From Bacteroidales bacterium (lineage in GTDB: Bacteria; Bacteroidota; Bacteroidia; Bacteroidales; P3), in contig JALNVJ010000017.1 of assembly GCA_023227645.1 (NCBI GenBank), positions 1 to 17,912 of the forward strand: a DNA stretch of 17,912 bases. The letters run 5' to 3'. A program made the translations under genes and the position numbers. Of this stretch, positions 14,799-17,912 are shown piece after piece. Below the pieces are notes generated by a model. The model did not search any database and had not been told where the DNA came from. It saw nothing but the letters and a program-made list of their open reading frames with translations. The first letter of the stretch is position 1; each line of letters begins with the position of its first letter.

Positions 14799-16490
14799 CT
14801 ATTCTTTAATAAACTTAATTACTCTCGTTCCAACACTAATAAAATATACTCCCCTATTAAGATTTGATATATCTATATTCGTTGTTTTGTCAATAATACT
14901 TCCTCTTATTATTTCAATCCCTAAGGAATTCTTAATAAAATAAGTTGTTTTCCCTCCAGAGCTCTTTACAAAAGATAACTTAATTATCTCTTTACCTGGG
15001 TTAGGATATATATTAAATTCGTTTTCTGCCTCAATTTCTTCCAAACCAATATCTCTCTTTGCAAGAAATACATCTTGGATAGTAATTCCTCCATTATTTA
15101 CTTGAATATTTGGAATTGTTTTCGTTATATAGCCTTCAGCGCTAAAGTTAATGATGTAATTCCCATTTAATATTGGACGATAATAATAGCCGGTACTCGA
15201 TTTTGAATATACTTCGGAGTTAAACCCATCGTGATTTTCAACCCAGACCTTAGCCCTTATAGGTTCGTTGGTTGCACTATCTCTAATATATCCTTCTAAT
15301 CCTTTTTGACAGTTTTCTATATAAGAGATTAAGCTACCCTTTAGATATCCCCAATAATTATTTAATTCCTCTGTATTCAGTAGTTTTATTGATGATAGCT
15401 CAAATGTAATTTCTCTTCCATATTTAAAATAGGTGTGATAATCTTGTCTCCCTCCAGAAACCTTATACCAATCTCCTCCATGTGTATATCCTGCATGTAC
15501 AACATCTCTAAAAAAGGTTGAAGGTGCAGAAGAAGGAATGGAATCAATAAAACTACTACATACGTCAATAAACCATTCAGAATCGGAATGAATTTTTTCT
15601 GTGGAATAGTAGAAATCGTAAGGATAGTTCAAGACCTCAGCTCCTGAATGTATATTTGCAGAAATAGAAAACTCATTAGAGTCAACATAGTCCATAAACG
15701 CTAACGTTTCCACTTGCCACTGCTCAGAATCGGGGTGAGAACCATTAATTGGACATGGAAAATTCCTATTCAAATCAATATAGTTTGCATTATATCTCCT
15801 CGAATAACTCACCGTTGAATTTCCTCCAGCATAGGTGCCGTCGGGATTAGCAAGAGGATTAATAAAGACTTGAGTATTATTTATTATATCGGTAGCTCTT
15901 TGATTTATTCCATAATTAGATAAGAGCCAATCGCTCAAACGAAGCATAAGAACATATCCCGCAAGTTCATCACCGTGCATTGTGGATGAATAACAAAACT
16001 TAGGCTTATCAATATCTTGGTATGGATTAGTTGAAATTCTTAAACCAAGAATCAATCTATTATTATTCGAAAAACCAATAGTGTCAAGTTTACAAATACT
16101 TGGGTAAGCTTGGGCAAATCTCCTCATAATGGAATCATAAACCTCGTAGGTCGGATAGCGATTCCAATCGTTCATTTGAGCCATTGTTAGTGCCATTGTC
16201 AGTGCCTTTGAATTGTTTTGCTCTTCAAAAAAACTATGTTTAAGATTTAGAGCTAAAAAATTATTATACTGTTTTTCATTAACATAACCAAGCCAATTAT
16301 TGCCCTTAGGATAATCTAGACTAATAGTATGTGCCAATAAGTTTAGGTCATATATCTCATCCTTTGGAATAAGAATTTTAGCCTCTCCCCAAATAGATAT
16401 ATCATTCCTCACTTTTTCAATAACAGTTTCCTGAGAATAAGCAAAATGTACAGAAAAAATGACAATAAAAAATAAAATTATCCTTTTCAT
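14799..16490 (-). CDS. M14 zinc carboxypeptidase with T9SS C-terminal sorting domain
   Basis: This is a secreted metallopeptidase that trims C-terminal residues. Order of parts: signal peptide (1-19, cut after AYS), propeptide-like region (20-110), M14 catalytic domain (about 112-395) with the zinc ligands His172 and Glu175 (MHGDE) and His281 (NIHSG), substrate-binding Arg242 (LNRNFP) and catalytic Glu364 (ITFELSS), a carboxypeptidase-regulatory beta domain (397-478, GLEGYIRDSATNEP), and a tail (492-563) with NIYPNPGKE...GVYFISVG...VIKFIKE, the type A sorting signal of the type IX secretion system. All catalytic residues are present. The product is expected on the cell surface or outside. It is the first gene of the operon with the barrel protein, waaA and tamL. 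Confidence 0.93.
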   Translation of the reverse strand: MKRIILFFIVIFSVHFAYSQETVIEKVRNDISIWGEAKILIPKDEIYDLNLLAHTISLDYPKGNNWLGYVNEKQYNNFLALNLKHSFFEEQNNSKALTMALTMAQMNDWNRYPTYEVYDSIMRRFAQAYPSICKLDTIGFSNNNRLILGLRISTNPYQDIDKPKFCYSSTMHGDELAGYVLMLRLSDWLLSNYGINQRATDIINNTQVFINPLANPDGTYAGGNSTVSYSRRYNANYIDLNRNFPCPINGSHPDSEQWQVETLAFMDYVDSNEFSISANIHSGAEVLNYPYDFYYSTEKIHSDSEWFIDVCSSFIDSIPSSAPSTFFRDVVHAGYTHGGDWYKVSGGRQDYHTYFKYGREITFELSSIKLLNTEELNNYWGYLKGSLISYIENCQKGLEGYIRDSATNEPIRAKVWVENHDGFNSEVYSKSSTGYYYRPILNGNYIINFSAEGYITKTIPNIQVNNGGITIQDVFLAKRDIGLEEIEAENEFNIYPNPGKEIIKLSFVKSSGGKTTYFIKNSLGIEIIRGSIIDKTTNIDISNLNRGVYFISVGTRVIKFIKE

Positions 16491-16508
16491 ATTAATGTTT
16501 ATAACTTA

Positions 16509-16516
16509 CAAAAGTA
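16509..16516 (-). promoter_or_regulatory. -7 box of the M14-waaA-tamL operon
   Basis: On the minus strand TACTTTTG matches TAnnTTTG and puts the transcription start near 16503, 12 nt before the ATG. Only TTTC, not TTTG, lies about 20 bp upstream as a -33 element. Confidence 0.55.
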
Positions 16517-16566
16517 CATATTTATTTTCATTATTTGAAAAGCGAAGATAAAATCTTAGACATTAA

Positions 16567-16597
16567 TTTGAGAAATAAAAAATAACGTCTATATTTG
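16567..16597 (+). promoter_or_regulatory. promoter of the nitroreductase gene
   Basis: TTTG (16567-16570), a 19-bp spacer, and TATATTTG (16590-16597) form a full consensus. Transcription would start near 16603, giving a leader of about 47 nt before the ATG at 16650. Confidence 0.75.
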
Positions 16598-16649
16598 CCA
16601 ATTAAGAATAGAGAAATTAATGCTAATTATAAACCAAAATCATATTAAA

Positions 16650-17252
16650 ATGAGATCAATCAAACTTTTATTAATCGCTTTATTATTAATCAGTTCAACA
16701 ACCTTTGCTCAAAAAATGGACAAATCAGAAATTGTTCTTAAAAATATATTAGAACGCAAGAGTGTTAGAACATACACTGAACAGAGAGTTGAAAAAGAAG
16801 ATTTAGAAAAACTACTTAGGGCAGCGATGGCAGCACCCACAGCAGTTAATGCTCAACCATGGGCATTTATTGCAATAGACGACAGAGAAATATTAGATAA
16901 TCTTGCCGACTTACTTCCTTATGCAAAAATGTTAAAACAAGCTCAAGCAGCGATAATTGTATGTGGCAATATGGAAAAAGCATTGGAGGGTGAAGGTCAA
17001 GAATATTGGATTCAGGATTGTAGTGCTGCCACTCAAAATATATTATTAGCAGCAGAAAGTTTAGGTCTTGGAGCAGTCTGGACAGGGGTTTATCCAAAGA
17101 AAGAAAGGATTGAAGTAGTTCAAAACGAAGTATCTCTTCCAAAGCATATCATCCCTCTATGTGTTATTCCAATTGGTTGGCAAACAGGCAAAGAAAAACC
17201 GAAACAAAAGTACAACGAAGAAAATATTCATTGGAATAAATGGAAAGAATAA
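16650..17252 (+). CDS. nitroreductase-family flavoprotein with signal peptide
   Basis: The protein belongs to the FMN-dependent nitroreductase/oxidoreductase family, which reduces nitroaromatics, quinones or flavins with NAD(P)H. Residues RKSVRTY (36-42) bind the FMN phosphate, PTAVNAQPW (about 63-71) lies at the flavin, and LGLGAVWTGVYP is the late flavin-binding loop. Length of 200 residues is on the short side of the family. The start was moved from an in-frame ATG at 16620 to 16650 because MRSIKLLLIALLLISSTTFA is a clean Sec signal peptide cut before Gln21. An exported flavoprotein with no Tat motif is unexpected for this fold but similar signal-bearing members occur in Bacteroidota. It is monocistronic and divergent from the M14 operon; its substrate is unknown. 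Confidence 0.88.
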   Translation: MRSIKLLLIALLLISSTTFAQKMDKSEIVLKNILERKSVRTYTEQRVEKEDLEKLLRAAMAAPTAVNAQPWAFIAIDDREILDNLADLLPYAKMLKQAQAAIIVCGNMEKALEGEGQEYWIQDCSAATQNILLAAESLGLGAVWTGVYPKKERIEVVQNEVSLPKHIIPLCVIPIGWQTGKEKPKQKYNEENIHWNKWKE

Positions 17253-17772
17253 TAGTAGGTAAAATTATTGATAAAAAATTGGATAATGAGATAAACTATT
17301 AAATATTTATTTCAGGCTTATCATATGCTTAATTTACAGCCATTTCTTCATCCATCTTCTCAACAAGATTATTGGAAACCAATCTCTCCGTCCTCTTTAG
17401 TCTCAACTTTTAGCAAATTCGATTTTATTAAAGGATCTCTTTTAAAAAAGCAAGAGTTCAGACTTGGCACTAAGCACAATTGACTTAGTGCAAGCCTGAA
17501 CCTATTAAACAACCTGCATACTTTCACTATACTAAGGGGGCAAAAGTGTGCAATTTAATTGAATTATAGTGGTTTCTAAAAATCACGTGCAAGGATAGGG
17601 TCAATGTAAAATCTCAGTGGAATGAAAAATAATATCTTTGCTTTAGCAAGAAAAAGAAGATTGATTTTTAAAATTACCTACTAATATTTTCTTTCACTGC
17701 AAAAGAACAAATAAATATCAAATGAAAAACAAAAGAGGCAAAATATAAACCATTAAAAATGTCCATTACACC
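17253..17772. other. gene-free stretch with hairpin and a possible decayed reading frame
   Basis: No intact gene is convincing here. On the minus strand a frame is open from about 17555 to the TAA at 17369 and contains SLNSCFFKRDPLIKSNLLK and VETKEDGEIGF. Adding one C at the CC near 17379 would continue it as PIILLRRWMKKWL to a stop at 17334. This may be a decayed small gene or part of a dispersed element. A weak inverted pair (17525-17531 with 17565-17571) and a lone TATCTTTG at 17633-17640 are also seen. Confidence 0.4.
17456..17501. repeat. long imperfect palindrome (hairpin)
   Basis: GTTCAGACTTGGCACTAAG (17456-17474) pairs with CTTAGTGCAAGCCTGAAC (17484-17501), with one mismatch and one bulged G, around a 9-base loop. 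On the minus strand it is followed by TCTTGCTTTTTT, which could make it a terminator in that direction; on the plus strand there is no T run. No gene on the minus strand to its right is seen in the window. Confidence 0.8.
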
Positions 17773-17912
17773 AAGGATTTTCATGATTACCACGAAGGGG
17801 TGAAAGGTTTGTAGGAAAATAGATTTAATCTAATTGAATTTATATTAAGGAAAAAATCTTTTTTATTAAGGAAAAATCTTTTTTTATTAAGGAAAAATTT
17901 TGAGTAAGGGGA
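17773..17912 (+). repeat. dispersed repeat, copy B (reaches the window edge)
   Basis: This segment matches 7347-7483 at 134 of 137 positions in the same orientation, including all three 21-bp units. After 17909 the two copies differ (GGGA against GAAA), so the unit probably ends there. The flanks to the left differ from those of copy A. Confidence 0.9.

Noticed and set aside
17325..17483. A 52-codon plus-strand frame (MLNLQPFLHPSSQQ...) with an ATG.
   Set aside because: No family resemblance, it runs into the left arm and loop of the hairpin, and the opposite strand gives the more protein-like frame.
17456..17501. Hairpin as the terminator of the nitroreductase gene.
   Set aside because: It is more than 200 bp from the stop codon and has no T run on the plus strand.

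Overview
The window looks like a chromosomal segment of an AT-rich member of the Bacteroidota, probably Bacteroidales-like; the exact lineage cannot be fixed from sequence alone. The evidence is the promoter style (several TTTG-19/21 bp-TAnnTTTG pairs just upstream of genes), the PheS Cys-rich insertion typical of the phylum, an EF-G paralogue of the Bacteroides EF-G2 kind, a TamL-type Omp85 lipoprotein, a type IX secretion (T9SS) C-terminal sorting domain, and a phylum-specific HU-like protein.

Left part (1-3640), all on the minus strand: the 5' end of a small membrane protein (DUF5668/LiaF-like), a terminator, an EF-G2-like translation factor whose domain V is split off by an in-frame stop plus a frame change, and a divergent serpin-like lipoprotein. 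Centre-left (3688-7070): recX overlapping a polysaccharide deacetylase gene, a small lipoprotein gene on the minus strand, then a lipoprotein cyclophilin followed 7 bp later by pheS and a strong terminator.

The accessory part is 7070-8365. It holds a probable remnant of an IS5-type transposase, a 137-bp dispersed repeat (second copy at the right edge of the window, 134/137 identical) containing three units of 21 bp with phased A/T tracts, and an HU-like DNA-binding protein gene that is out of frame at a run of seven T.

Right part (8391-16490) is about the cell envelope. An LtaS-like phosphoglycerol/phosphoethanolamine transferase runs rightward and its stop codon overlaps the stop codon of tamL. 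On the minus strand a four-gene operon reads: M14 carboxypeptidase with T9SS tail, outer membrane beta-barrel protein, waaA (Kdo transferase), tamL, with gaps of 18, 2 and -4 bp. A secreted nitroreductase gene diverges from it. The last 660 bp have no convincing intact gene but carry a long hairpin, a possible decayed reading frame, and the second copy of the dispersed repeat.

No complete new multi-gene system is proven here. The most promising leads are the split EF-G2, the repeat beside the frame-shifted HU gene, the degenerate serpin lipoprotein, and the hairpin region at 17.3-17.6 kb.
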